In this document: positions 44,199 through 53,021 of the stretch, piece by piece
How the letters are laid out: each line of letters opens with the position of its first letter
How positions within the stretch are numbered: position 1 is the first letter of the stretch
Assembly: GCF_029674545.1 (NCBI RefSeq)
Contig: NZ_CP121354.1
Coordinates: forward strand, 6,395,001 to 6,459,000
Length of the DNA stretch: 64,000 nt
Source of the DNA: Mesorhizobium sp. WSM4904
GTDB taxonomy: Bacteria; Pseudomonadota; Alphaproteobacteria; Rhizobiales; Rhizobiaceae
Direction: 5' to 3'
Program-made: the position numbers and the translations under genes
The notes under the pieces: generated by a model
Databases searched by the model: none
Seen by the model: only the letters and a program-made list of their open reading frames with translations
Told to the model about the DNA's origin: nothing

Positions 44199-47100
44199 CT
44201 AGTCGAGAAAAGGCAGCACCACAAGTCCTTCCGGGTCGAGCCCGTGCTGGGCGCATATACCCTGCGCCAAGGAAAAATAGCGCTCGGCCTCGGCCAGATT
44301 GTCGAGGTCGAGATTGAGCGTTGCGAGACCATCATAGCACGGAAACAGCAGTTGGGGTTCGCCCGTTTCGCGGGCTACGTTCAGTGCTTCGTGGAACAAC
44401 CCAACCGCCAGCTCCGGACGGCCGTTGCACTGGTGGATCTGCCCAAGCACGATCAACGGCACCGGCAGATGCTCGCGCTGGTCGAGCGCGCGGTCGATCT
44501 CGATGGCCTTCTCGGCGGCAGGCACGCCCTCCGTCGGGCAGCGATCTGTGAACGTACAACAAGCGACCGCCAGATTGGCGAGGAGGCGCGCCTGGAACCC
44601 CAAATCACCAATACGGCGCGCCACTTCAAGACCGCGCCGACAGACCTCCATCGCCTTTGCCGGATCGATGGTCGTGTAAAGCACGCCGAGATTGGTGTAG
44701 CCGCGACAGGCCGTGCCCGGTAGGCCGGCGGCTTCGGCCAGTTCAATGCTGCGTTCAATCTGACGCACGGCTTCCTGGCTTCGCCCAAGGCGAGCCAGCG
44801 CAACAGCCTTGGTGTTGAGCGCCTCGGCGGTCACAAGGGTGGCATCACGCCCTACCTCGGAGGAATGCTCCGCTGTCAGAGAACGTACGCAGTCCAGCGC
44901 CGCGTCTGCCCATTTTGCCGCGAGTGCGTGATCTCCGCCACGGAACGCCTGTCGGCCACGTTCTTGCCACAGATGCGCCTGCTCGACCGGGGCATCCGCT
45001 CCGTCGAGGAGCGCTGCCGCTTCGGCGTAGCGCGATTCCGCGTTGTCCCGCTTGCCGACGTCCCAGAACAGCCGACCGATCTTGCGCAAAACTCGCGCCG
45101 ACGCGACGCGATTGGCCGACTCGCGGTATGCCTGCAACACCGTCTCGTAGTGCTGGTGCGCAATCTCGCGGCGGCCTGCCGGGCCGCTCAAATCGGCAAT
45201 GCGCTCCGCAATTGCCAGTTTGAGCGGCGTTGGCCCGGTCGCGCCCAAAGCCGTCAGTGCTCGCTCGTAGAAACGAAGGGCGTCGTCGTTGGCGTAGATC
45301 ATGCGAGCGCGATCGCCCGCCGCCTGCAGGTAATGCGCGCCCCTCTCCCGCTCGGCGCTCAGTGCGAAATGATGACCGAGCACGGTCAAATCTTCGAGCC
45401 GTTCCGGCTTGTCGCCGCACTGTTGCTCCAAGGCGGCGCCGACGCGCCCGTGGATGTCGGTCCTGCGTTGCAGGAGCAGATTCTGGTAGATCACGTCCTG
45501 CAGCAGCGTTTGCGTAAAGCGGTAGCTTTGCGACGAGACCGAGCCTGATCCGGCAACTTCCTCGATGATTTCCGCATCGCAAAGCAGTTCGCAGCCGGCT
45601 TCCAGGCGGCCGGGGTCGGCCGTCACGGCTTTCAGAAGTAGGGCGTCGAAGCGCGGGCCGATTACCGCGGCTTCCTGAGCCAAGCGGCGCACCTCCTGGG
45701 GCAGCCGGTCGACGCGAGCAAGCAACATTGCCTGGATCGTGGCGGGAATGCCGGTTGCGACTTCGCCCGTCACAGTCCGCCATTGCTGACCCTCGCGCAT
45801 CAATACACCGCGATCGATAAGGCTGCGGACGATCTCCTCGATAAAAAGCGGGTTGCCGCCCGCGCGCTCGAGGATCTGGTCGAGAAGCCCTCCTGCCGAG
45901 GCTACCCAGCTCTCGCCGAAAAGCGCCGCCAGCAGGCTGCGTCCGTCATCGCTGTTGAGCGGCGAAAGCCTGAGCGCTGTGTGACTGACACGGCTTGAAT
46001 CGAGCTGGTCGTTGTGCGGCGCCGGACGATGCGTGACCAGCAACATCACCCGCGTGCGTTCCAGCCTGTCCATGACGAAACGCAGCGCCTCGAGCGACAC
46101 GGCGTCGGCCCAGTGCAGATCTTCGACGACGATCAACAGCGGCGACAATGCAAGCCGCCGTTCGATGATCGTGCGGACTGCGTAGAGAATTTGCCGCCGC
46201 AACTGCTCGGGCTCGACATGCTGCAAGGTGGCGTCGGGGTCGCCAAGGCCCAGCACATGGTAGAGCAAAGGCATCAGCCGCTTCACCTCCTCGCCCTGCA
46301 GGCCGAGATCGGTAAGCAAGTCTGCGAGCTTGCTCCGCATTTCCTCCCCACTGTCGTTTTGCATCATCCCGGCAGCGCTGCGCACCACTGCACCCAAAGC
46401 GCCGAATGATTGTTCGCCAAGCGGCGAGCACGTGGCCTGTCGCACGGCGACGTTGCAAAAACGATCCTCGTCGCCGACGCGGGCGACGAACTCCTTCACC
46501 AGCCGCGATTTCCCGATACCGGCCTCTCCGACGAGGCGGACAAGTTGGGCCGAGCCGCCACACGCCTGATCAAGACTGGCCAGCATTCTATCGAGCTCCG
46601 CACCGCGGCCTATCATCGGCGCGCTGAGGCCGAGCGCCTCGAGCCCACGCGCTGCACGCGGCGCCGCAAGCGGTCCATCCAGTCGGTGGACGAGCACGCT
46701 GCCAGCCTTGCCGCGAAGCACGACATCACCCAGCGACTCGTAAGCAAAGGCATGCCGGGTCAGCCTGTGAGTGAGCTCGCCAACCAGCACCTCACCCGGT
46801 GCGGCCAGCGATTGCAGGCGTTGCGCCGTATTCACCGTATCGCCGGTTACCGAATAGGATTTGGCGGTGCCGATGCCCAATCCCCCAGTAACGACCGGAC
46901 CAGTGTTTATGCCGATGTGAAGCAACAGAGGCGAGCCGGAGTGGAAGGTGCTTTCGCCGAGCCGTGCCGTCCGGGCCATCATGTCGAGAGCGGCGCGAAG
47001 CGCACGTTCCGGATCGTCCTCATGCGCGACCGGCGCACCGAACAAGGCAAGCAGTGCATCGCCGATGAACTTGTCGACGAAACCGCCAAAGTTTCGCACT

Positions 47101-47495
47101 GCCGCCGTCAATTCCTTGAACAGTTCGTTCTGCAGCGTTTGCATGACCTCTGGGTCGAGCTGCTCGCTGAGTGTGGTGAAGCCGCAAAGGTCGGCGAATA
47201 GGACCGTCACCGTACGGCGATCGGCGTCAGAGACGGGATGCCGCCCATCGCCTTCGATGTTCGGAAGCAGCGACGGAGTTCGAGAAGGCGGCACAATGGT
47301 CCGGCTTGGTGTCGGAGCAGGCCGTTCGACGGCTTTTGCCGGCGCACCGACGCTGGCCCCACATTTCGGACAGAACTCGAAATCAGGTTGGCAGGGGTAG
47401 CCGCAATTGCCGCACGGCACGGGCTGGCGCTTGCCACACTTCGGACAGAAGGCGTAGCCGCTCTCAACCTGGAAACCGCAGCCCGAGCAGTCCAT
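44199..47495 (-). CDS. Zinc-ribbon adenylate cyclase with AAA ATPase and TPR regions
   Basis: A 1098-residue signalling protein. Two zinc ribbons lie at residues 3-20 (C3, C6, C17, C20) and 28-45 (C28, C31, C42, C45). A class III cyclase domain follows at about 90-250, with both metal Asp residues (LFADLCGF, FIGDALLALFG), the purine-specifying Lys (VDKFIGD) and Asp (SVTGDTVN), and the transition-state Asn/Arg (NTAQRL): all are present, so an active adenylate cyclase is expected. Next is a P-loop ATPase (GEAGIGKSRL, LLIVVEDLHWAD) of the AAA_16 type, then TPR-like helical repeats to the end. The ATG at 47495 has GAGG upstream. Confidence 0.92.
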   Translation of the reverse strand: MDCSGCGFQVESGYAFCPKCGKRQPVPCGNCGYPCQPDFEFCPKCGASVGAPAKAVERPAPTPSRTIVPPSRTPSLLPNIEGDGRHPVSDADRRTVTVLFADLCGFTTLSEQLDPEVMQTLQNELFKELTAAVRNFGGFVDKFIGDALLALFGAPVAHEDDPERALRAALDMMARTARLGESTFHSGSPLLLHIGINTGPVVTGGLGIGTAKSYSVTGDTVNTAQRLQSLAAPGEVLVGELTHRLTRHAFAYESLGDVVLRGKAGSVLVHRLDGPLAAPRAARGLEALGLSAPMIGRGAELDRMLASLDQACGGSAQLVRLVGEAGIGKSRLVKEFVARVGDEDRFCNVAVRQATCSPLGEQSFGALGAVVRSAAGMMQNDSGEEMRSKLADLLTDLGLQGEEVKRLMPLLYHVLGLGDPDATLQHVEPEQLRRQILYAVRTIIERRLALSPLLIVVEDLHWADAVSLEALRFVMDRLERTRVMLLVTHRPAPHNDQLDSSRVSHTALRLSPLNSDDGRSLLAALFGESWVASAGGLLDQILERAGGNPLFIEEIVRSLIDRGVLMREGQQWRTVTGEVATGIPATIQAMLLARVDRLPQEVRRLAQEAAVIGPRFDALLLKAVTADPGRLEAGCELLCDAEIIEEVAGSGSVSSQSYRFTQTLLQDVIYQNLLLQRRTDIHGRVGAALEQQCGDKPERLEDLTVLGHHFALSAERERGAHYLQAAGDRARMIYANDDALRFYERALTALGATGPTPLKLAIAERIADLSGPAGRREIAHQHYETVLQAYRESANRVASARVLRKIGRLFWDVGKRDNAESRYAEAAALLDGADAPVEQAHLWQERGRQAFRGGDHALAAKWADAALDCVRSLTAEHSSEVGRDATLVTAEALNTKAVALARLGRSQEAVRQIERSIELAEAAGLPGTACRGYTNLGVLYTTIDPAKAMEVCRRGLEVARRIGDLGFQARLLANLAVACCTFTDRCPTEGVPAAEKAIEIDRALDQREHLPVPLIVLGQIHQCNGRPELAVGLFHEALNVARETGEPQLLFPCYDGLATLNLDLDNLAEAERYFSLAQGICAQHGLDPEGLVVLPFLD

Positions 47496-47643
47496 CGAAC
47501 AAGACCTCACTTGCGGCCGTGACGGCGTGATGTCGCTACGCGCTTCACGGTCAGGATATTCCCAAGGATGAACCGATAGCCGTCGACCGGCAAGCGGCAG
47601 CGCATATGAGCATCGAGCAATCGACGCGGATCCGGTGGCAGAG

Positions 47644-47732
47644 CGCGCTCGATAGCCTGCTCGATCAGGAAATGGTGGATTGGGAGGCGTCGACGACGCC
47701 TCCACCGACCGCACGCCCGCGATCATCGCCGG
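47644..47732 (+). repeat. Direct repeat copy 2 (isolated GT2 fragment)
   Basis: An 89-base near-copy of 40521-40616, in the same orientation, lies in the gap between two minus-strand genes, with no other glycosyltransferase sequence around it. A 7-base deletion breaks its frame. It marks a recombination or duplication end point 3 bases before the 3' end of the next gene. Confidence 0.85.
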
Positions 47733-47735
47733 TGT

Positions 47736-49121
47736 TCAGGTCGCCTTGATTCCTGCCTGGCCGATTTTGCGCCATCGGGCGTTTTCGCGAACCAGCTTCA
47801 GGTCGTCGGTCGTCTCGGCAAATGTCCGCAATCGGTATTGCCGAAGCAGGTGCGGGAAGAGTGCTTCTTCCGGCAGGCCGGCAAGCTGCTCGCGGACCGA
47901 AATCTTTTCATCGATGACCCGCGTGCCCCAGGCATTTTCCCGAACTTGCAGTTCCGCGGCCAGATCGCGCTCTTCCGGCGCGTTTTCGTCCAGTACAGCC
48001 AGCAGGATCGAGTGGAAAAGCGCTACATAGCCAATCTGTCTCAGGCCGCCCACGACCCTTACCCGCGGCAAGATAGCGAGGACGAGGAACATCAGGAACA
48101 AATTCGGCAGCAGCACGCCGCCGAGCAGCGCCTGCCTGAGATGCAGCCGCTCGAACGGGATGGAAAGACCATGCGGCCTGTCAGGCTCGATCAGGTGCCC
48201 GTTCTCGAGGACGAGCCTGCGCACGCGCTCCTCGCGGATGCCCCAGAAATAGTCCGTGGTATTGGGCAAGAATCTGCCGAATGGGCCCGATGCGGCCTCC
48301 TGCAAGGCTTGTTCGAGACGCTGCCGTCTTGCGGGTTCGATGAGCAGCCTGGAAAGAAGGCTGCCGTCATGTTCCAGATGCCGCGCCATGGCGGCGGCGG
48401 CGAGCCGATCATCGATGAAGACGGGAACGGTCATGCCGGAACGATCCCAATTGGCGACCAGAGCCTCGTTGAGGGCTGTCAGCCCGTCGGCGGCGGTTCC
48501 AAACACCTTGTCCTGACGGGCAAGCAGAGTGCCCAGCCAGCGGCTGGCGTCCGTTTCATCGCCCACCGCTTCGAGCGCGCGCTTGTTGAGGGAGACGGGA
48601 CCGGCCACGCAGGCGCTTTTGCGGCACAGCTTGTGGCGCCCCATGCCAAAGAGGTTGACCTTATCGTCGCCGACATCGAGCCATCCCGGCCCCTCCCGGC
48701 CAACTGTTTCCATGGTCATCGTCGTTCCCATGAAATTGACGAAGGCCGACAGCCCGTTTTCGACCGCGCCGATCCAGGCAAGCAGGAGGGCATCGAAGGT
48801 GATCCGGTCCATCAGAAGCAGGCAGTGCAGGCCGGATTGAATCACCGGTCTGTGCTCGAACTCTTCGAGGGCCTTGCCGATCTCCTCGGGCTGCATAATC
48901 GCACCGAGGCGTTGACGCAGGACGTCGCGCAGGATCGAGCGGGCAGCGATTGCCGGGCCCGAGGCAGGCCTTGCCACCGGCCGCCACAGATGGCGGGCAT
49001 AGTCGGAAACCGATGCATTCCAATTCTGCTCAATGTCGCGCACGACTTCCGGGCAGAGCAGCGACAGCACGGCCAGAATTTCCGTCGGAGGCGTAGGGGT
49101 TGGATCAGCGACGGCGGTCAT
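47736..49121 (-). CDS. Hypothetical protein, 461 residues, hydrophobic segment near C-terminus
   Basis: I do not recognise this family. The protein starts MTAVADPTPTPPTEILAVLS. It has a long soluble region with a Cys pair (HKLCRKSACVAG) and hydrophobic stretches at about residues 325-380 (GGVLLPNLFLMFLVLAIL, then QIGYVALFHSILLAVL) that could cross the membrane twice, and ends in a charged helical tail. It lies on the same strand as, and upstream of, the zinc-ribbon cyclase. Codon use and GC content resemble the neighbours, so it is probably a real gene. Confidence 0.7.
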   Translation of the reverse strand: MTAVADPTPTPPTEILAVLSLLCPEVVRDIEQNWNASVSDYARHLWRPVARPASGPAIAARSILRDVLRQRLGAIMQPEEIGKALEEFEHRPVIQSGLHCLLLMDRITFDALLLAWIGAVENGLSAFVNFMGTTMTMETVGREGPGWLDVGDDKVNLFGMGRHKLCRKSACVAGPVSLNKRALEAVGDETDASRWLGTLLARQDKVFGTAADGLTALNEALVANWDRSGMTVPVFIDDRLAAAAMARHLEHDGSLLSRLLIEPARRQRLEQALQEAASGPFGRFLPNTTDYFWGIREERVRRLVLENGHLIEPDRPHGLSIPFERLHLRQALLGGVLLPNLFLMFLVLAILPRVRVVGGLRQIGYVALFHSILLAVLDENAPEERDLAAELQVRENAWGTRVIDEKISVREQLAGLPEEALFPHLLRQYRLRTFAETTDDLKLVRENARWRKIGQAGIKAT

Positions 49122-49171
49122 TGGTCCCGTCTAGCCCCATGTGGTGCAAACGCCAAGGGAAACAGCGAATC

Positions 49172-49696
49172 TTAGAACCGCAGTCGTGCCATGCTCAGGA
49201 GGTCGTGGTACTGCCCGTCGGTAAAACCGGCCTTCACATGCCGACCTTCGATCTCGAAGCCGTGGCTTGTGTAAAGACGGATAGCCGGTTCGTTGTCGGC
49301 ATAGACGGTCAATTCGACCCGCTTCAGGGCCCGCCAGTTGTCGGCCACGTCAAGCAGCGCGCCAAGTATGGCGGAGCCGATGCCCTTGCCGACAAAGGCA
49401 TCGTCGACGCCGATATTGATCTCGCCGACATGCGAACGGCGCGGCGAGTCCTGTGCGACCAGGCTGCCATGGCCGACGACCCTGCCGTCCACCTCGGCAA
49501 CGATCCAGGTGGTTTCCTGGCCGGACTTGGCGATGCGCCGCTCCACCTGCTCCACCCTTTCGAAGGGCATCCTGAACGTGCCCCAGCGGAAGCCCGGCAT
49601 GTTGAAGATAGCGCAAAGCGCCTCCGCATCGCTTGACCGGACGGGTCGGAGCTGTGGCCGGATCTTCTCGGACGATGGCGAGGTCGTGCTGGTCAT
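49172..49696 (-). CDS. GNAT family N-acetyltransferase
   Basis: A 174-residue GCN5-related acetyltransferase. The acetyl-CoA pyrophosphate loop is seen as VGKGIGSAILGALLDVAD, preceded by the strand GEINIGVDDAF and followed by the family motif NEPAIRLYTSHGFEIEGR. The pattern is close to the RimJ/PhnO-like small-molecule or protein acetylases; the substrate is unknown. A RIME-like repeat lies directly upstream. Confidence 0.88.
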   Translation of the reverse strand: MTSTTSPSSEKIRPQLRPVRSSDAEALCAIFNMPGFRWGTFRMPFERVEQVERRIAKSGQETTWIVAEVDGRVVGHGSLVAQDSPRRSHVGEINIGVDDAFVGKGIGSAILGALLDVADNWRALKRVELTVYADNEPAIRLYTSHGFEIEGRHVKAGFTDGQYHDLLSMARLRF

Positions 49697-49707
49697 GGCG
49701 TTCCCGG

Positions 49708-49812
49708 CTAGAGCAATTCCAGGAAAAGTGTAAGCGGTTTTCCGCCCGGAATTGCGTCAGCACAAAGAGATAGAGCAGTTCGCCGTTTCCTTTGAAACGG
49801 TGAAATGCTCTA
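49708..49812. repeat. RIME-like palindromic repeat
   Basis: Two inverted repeats: GAGCAATTCC ... GGAATTGC (about 49710-49755) and AGAGCAGTTC ... GAAATGCTCT (about 49772-49812, with central CCGTTTCCTTTGAAACGG). It fills the gap between two minus-strand genes. Confidence 0.7.
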
Positions 49813-49871
49813 AGCAATCGGTCCGACACGATGCACCGGACCTCACCTGAAAATCCAGCCGTCTCTTTAAC

Positions 49872-50696
49872 CTACGATGCCGGTTGCGAGCTGAAATATT
49901 GGGAGGCGGCGTAGAGCTTGAAGGCGCCGCTGATGCAGATCCAGCCGAAAAGGGCGAGCCAGCACAACGTCCCGGTCGCCGTCCAGTTGATCCGGTGCAC
50001 CGCAGCGTCGGTGATGACGAGGCCAAGGATGGCAAGCAGGCCAACCAGAAACTGCGCCAGGCCCAGCACCAGCAGTTCCTCGCGCGGCGCGCTTCTCAAG
50101 ACGAGATATATCCCGCCCGCACCGGCGAGGAAGATGGCGCTGTAGACCTGAGCGTGGAAGGCATCGACCGGCCATGGCCAGAAGCTGCTGAATGTCAGGG
50201 GAAACAGCAACAGGCCGATGCCATAGAATCCGAGGATCGCCAATTCCACCGGCATGTAGCTGCGCCATGCCGGGTTTAAGGTGACGCCCTTTGCAGAAGG
50301 ACGGTCCCTGGCCCGCCACAGGAACAGCCCGGACACCGCGACCGAGCCAAGATAGACCAAAAACCAGAGCCAGGGCGCTTTGCGCTCGAAGTTGAAATAA
50401 CCGAGATTGATGAACGAAGCTGCCGACACGATGACGGTGAAGATGAAGGCCATGACGAGCACGAGCCTGCCGGGCGACCAGCGATTCCAGAACAGCAGCG
50501 CCGCCATCACGACCATTTCGGCGGTGTAGAAGCCGCCGAGGAAGCGGGCATTGAACGGGGTGACGGCCCAAGGCCAGCGCGGCTTGACCAGCATAGGCGC
50601 GAAAAACAGGCCCGCGCCCACGATCAGGACGATGATCACCACCACGGAGAAAAGGCGCAGAGTCGCGGGAAATGGCGGATTGTCGGATGTCGGCAT
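49872..50696 (-). CDS. Polytopic membrane protein of unknown function
   Basis: A 274-residue protein with seven or eight hydrophobic segments (first LFSVVVIIVLIVGAGLFFAP, last CWLALFGWICISGAF). Conserved-looking features include PWAVTPFNARFLGGFYTAE and SFWPWPVDAFHAQVYSA. I do not recognise a transporter or enzyme signature. The ATG at 50696 gives a protein beginning just before the first helix. It is divergent from the cyclase gene at 50897. Confidence 0.75.
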   Translation of the reverse strand: MPTSDNPPFPATLRLFSVVVIIVLIVGAGLFFAPMLVKPRWPWAVTPFNARFLGGFYTAEMVVMAALLFWNRWSPGRLVLVMAFIFTVIVSAASFINLGYFNFERKAPWLWFLVYLGSVAVSGLFLWRARDRPSAKGVTLNPAWRSYMPVELAILGFYGIGLLLFPLTFSSFWPWPVDAFHAQVYSAIFLAGAGGIYLVLRSAPREELLVLGLAQFLVGLLAILGLVITDAAVHRINWTATGTLCWLALFGWICISGAFKLYAASQYFSSQPAS

Positions 50697-50896
50697 GGGA
50701 GAAAGCCCCAAAGATGAACGCCCGTGGACCATCATAGTGCCGCTTGCGGCCGGTGAAAATCTGCCGGATGGAATTGAACTGTCACCAGGCTTGTCTATTC
50801 GAATGGCCGTACTGTCCGTTTCGAAGTAAAATGCAGCGGCCAGACCAAGGAGCGGTCCGGTCAACATGGCTTGGGCGCATTTTCGGAGCCTGCACG

Positions 50897-52312
50897 ATGA
50901 ACGAAGCTCAGGATCTGTTCTCGCTTCTGCGGCAATCACCAGATGTCGATCCACTGGCAATCGACGCGATCCAGCGAACCATCGCGGAAGGCGGGGACCG
51001 TGAGCTTTGCCGCATCAATGCGCTGGCCTTCGCCAGCAAGCATGGCCTTGATGAGGAGCGCGCCATAGGCGCCTTTCTCCATGCTGCGCGGGTTGGCATC
51101 TTCGACATTTCCTGGAATGTTCTGTGCCCCGGTTGTGGCGGCGTGCTCGACACCAACGCCACGCTGAAAACCCTGCAGAAGGACGAGTACACCTGCTCGC
51201 TGTGCGCCGAGGGCTATTCGCCGACCCTCGACGAGATGGTCGAGGTGACATTCACCGTCAGTCCTCGCGTGCGCAAGATTGCCGCCCACAATCCACACGA
51301 ACTGCCGTTGGTGGAATATTTCCGCCAGATCTACTGGGCGTCCGGTGTCGATCTGCCGGAAGAGGATTTCGCCAAGACGATGGAAGCGTTCTCGCTGGAG
51401 GATATCGAGCTTGCGCCCGGCGAAAGGGCTGTTCTACCCGTGCAGCTTCCGTCCGAATTCATCATCGTCTTCGAGCCGGTCACCCATTCAGTGCAGTTCA
51501 TCGACGTCAAGGGAGAACCGACAAGGGAGCGCCGAAGCCTCTCCTTGGTCTTCGACCGCGAGCATATCCAGAGCCAGACGCTGGAGATGCAGCCCGGCCC
51601 GTTGCGCATTTCGCTGGAAAACAGGACCGACACCCGCGTGCTGCCGACGGTCTTCATCGCCGGAAAGGAATTGCATGATCTCCTGGGAAAACGCCGGCCC
51701 TTCCTGACCGCCAAGCGCCTGCTCACCAACCAGACGTTTCGCGATCTCTATCGCACGGATACGCTCGACATCAACCAGCGCCTGAAGATCACCAGCCTGA
51801 CCTTCCTGTTCACCGACCTGCGCGGATCGACCGAGCTTTATGAGCGGGTGGGCGACCTTTCAGCCTTCGATCTCGTGCGCGAGCATTTCCAGGTTCTGCA
51901 CGAGATCGTCGCGGCGGAGGCAGGCGCGGTGGTGAAGACGATCGGTGATGCTGTGATGGCGACCTTCGCGACGCCTGATCGTGCGATTGCCGCGGCCCTC
52001 AGGATGCGCGATGCCATGCGTGCGCTCAATGAGAAGAGCGGGCGCGAGGACCTGTTGCTCAAGATCGGAGTCCATGCCGGCCCCTGCATCGCCGTTTCCA
52101 TGAACGAGCGTCAGGACTATTTCGGCCAGACGGTCAACATCGCTTCGCGAGTCCAGAACCTTGCCAACGCACAGGCGATCTTCGCCACTCGTGCGGTGGT
52201 CGACGACAATCTCACCGCCGATCTGCTGCGCAGGAAAGCGCTGAAGCCGGAGCCCCACGAGGTTTCGCTGCGCGGCATCGAGCGAGAGATAGCGGTCTAT
52301 ACGATCCCCTGA
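50897..52312 (+). CDS. DUF5939 class III nucleotide cyclase
   Basis: A 471-residue protein. The N-terminal DUF5939 domain (LCRINALAFASKHGLDEE, and a zinc-finger-like CPGCGGVLDTNATLK ... YTCSLCAEG) is followed by a class III cyclase domain from about residue 295. Metal Asp residues are in LFTDLRGST and TIGDAVMATF, and the Lys of VVKTIGD is present. The second specificity position is Gln (DYFGQTVN) rather than Asp, and Asn/Arg (NIASRV) are kept. It is probably active; the product (cAMP or cGMP) cannot be stated. The ATG at 50897 has GGAG 8 bases upstream. Confidence 0.88.
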   Translation: MNEAQDLFSLLRQSPDVDPLAIDAIQRTIAEGGDRELCRINALAFASKHGLDEERAIGAFLHAARVGIFDISWNVLCPGCGGVLDTNATLKTLQKDEYTCSLCAEGYSPTLDEMVEVTFTVSPRVRKIAAHNPHELPLVEYFRQIYWASGVDLPEEDFAKTMEAFSLEDIELAPGERAVLPVQLPSEFIIVFEPVTHSVQFIDVKGEPTRERRSLSLVFDREHIQSQTLEMQPGPLRISLENRTDTRVLPTVFIAGKELHDLLGKRRPFLTAKRLLTNQTFRDLYRTDTLDINQRLKITSLTFLFTDLRGSTELYERVGDLSAFDLVREHFQVLHEIVAAEAGAVVKTIGDAVMATFATPDRAIAAALRMRDAMRALNEKSGREDLLLKIGVHAGPCIAVSMNERQDYFGQTVNIASRVQNLANAQAIFATRAVVDDNLTADLLRRKALKPEPHEVSLRGIEREIAVYTIP

Positions 52313-52326
52313 AGACTTCTCGCCCC

Positions 52327-52806
52327 TCACACGCGCCTGCAGATAAAATAACGATCGGTGGGCACCGAGGGCGGCGGCGGGAGGCCTTGCAACTGCGGGT
52401 GATCGAGCGGCGTGCCGCTGACCGCGATGCCGCCGACGCGAAGCAGGCGCGCGGTCAGATCGGGAAGCCAGGTAGCGGTCACTGCATCGAGATCTTCATA
52501 GCCGGTGCCGATATCGGCGTGAACAAGAGCGGCGTCGATGCCAAAGAACCTGGTTGCCGTCTCGCGTATTTCGCCGAGCACGAGGTTTTCAGCTTCGGGA
52601 ATTGAGCTGGCGTGTGCGGCAAGCGCGCGGTCGAACGCCACGATCCGGCGTCCGGGCAGGCGCTCGCGCAGATGATGAAACGTCCGGCCATTGCCGAGGC
52701 CGAGCTCGATGATGGGGCCCTCGATGTTCGCCACCTCCGCGCAGACTTGATCGAGAATGTCGCGCTGCGCGGTCAACCTGCGGATGAAACTCTCGAGGCG
52801 GCTCAT
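52327..52806 (-). CDS. Small class I SAM-dependent methyltransferase-like protein
   Basis: A 159-residue Rossmann-fold protein with SAM-binding motif I IIELGLGNGRTFHHL and the acidic end of strand 2 in RIVAFDRALAAH. It lacks an obvious substrate domain. It is convergent with the cyclase gene (14-base gap) and last in the leftward series after the peptide-type ABC genes. The activity is a guess from fold only. Confidence 0.75.
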   Translation of the reverse strand: MSRLESFIRRLTAQRDILDQVCAEVANIEGPIIELGLGNGRTFHHLRERLPGRRIVAFDRALAAHASSIPEAENLVLGEIRETATRFFGIDAALVHADIGTGYEDLDAVTATWLPDLTARLLRVGGIAVSGTPLDHPQLQGLPPPPSVPTDRYFICRRV

Positions 52807-53021
52807 ATGCGTTTGTGTGTCCTGAACCAGCTCAAGAGATCGGCAATGCGCGGGACCAGGGTGAAACGCAACAGTGACGTGCTAGGCCCGATCCAGCCTC
52901 GCCGCATATAGAGGCGAACGGTGAACGCTGCAACAACCGAACAGGCCGCCGACAAGCCAGTTGGAGTCTGCGGCCCGGCATGCGGCGGAATGGAGATGTC
53001 ACTTGTAGGGGTCCGCGGCAT
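52803..53021 (-). CDS. Possible small coupled reading frame
   Basis: A 72-codon frame between the ABC permease and methyltransferase genes. It overlaps the permease 3' end by 23 bases and its stop overlaps the methyltransferase start (ATGA). The product (SIPPHAGPQTPTGLSAACSV ... LLSWFRTHKRI) has no known domain. The tidy overlaps at both ends favour a real gene or a translational-coupling leader, but it could be chance. Confidence 0.3.
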   Translation of the reverse strand: MPRTPTSDISIPPHAGPQTPTGLSAACSVVAAFTVRLYMRRGWIGPSTSLLRFTLVPRIADLLSWFRTHKRI

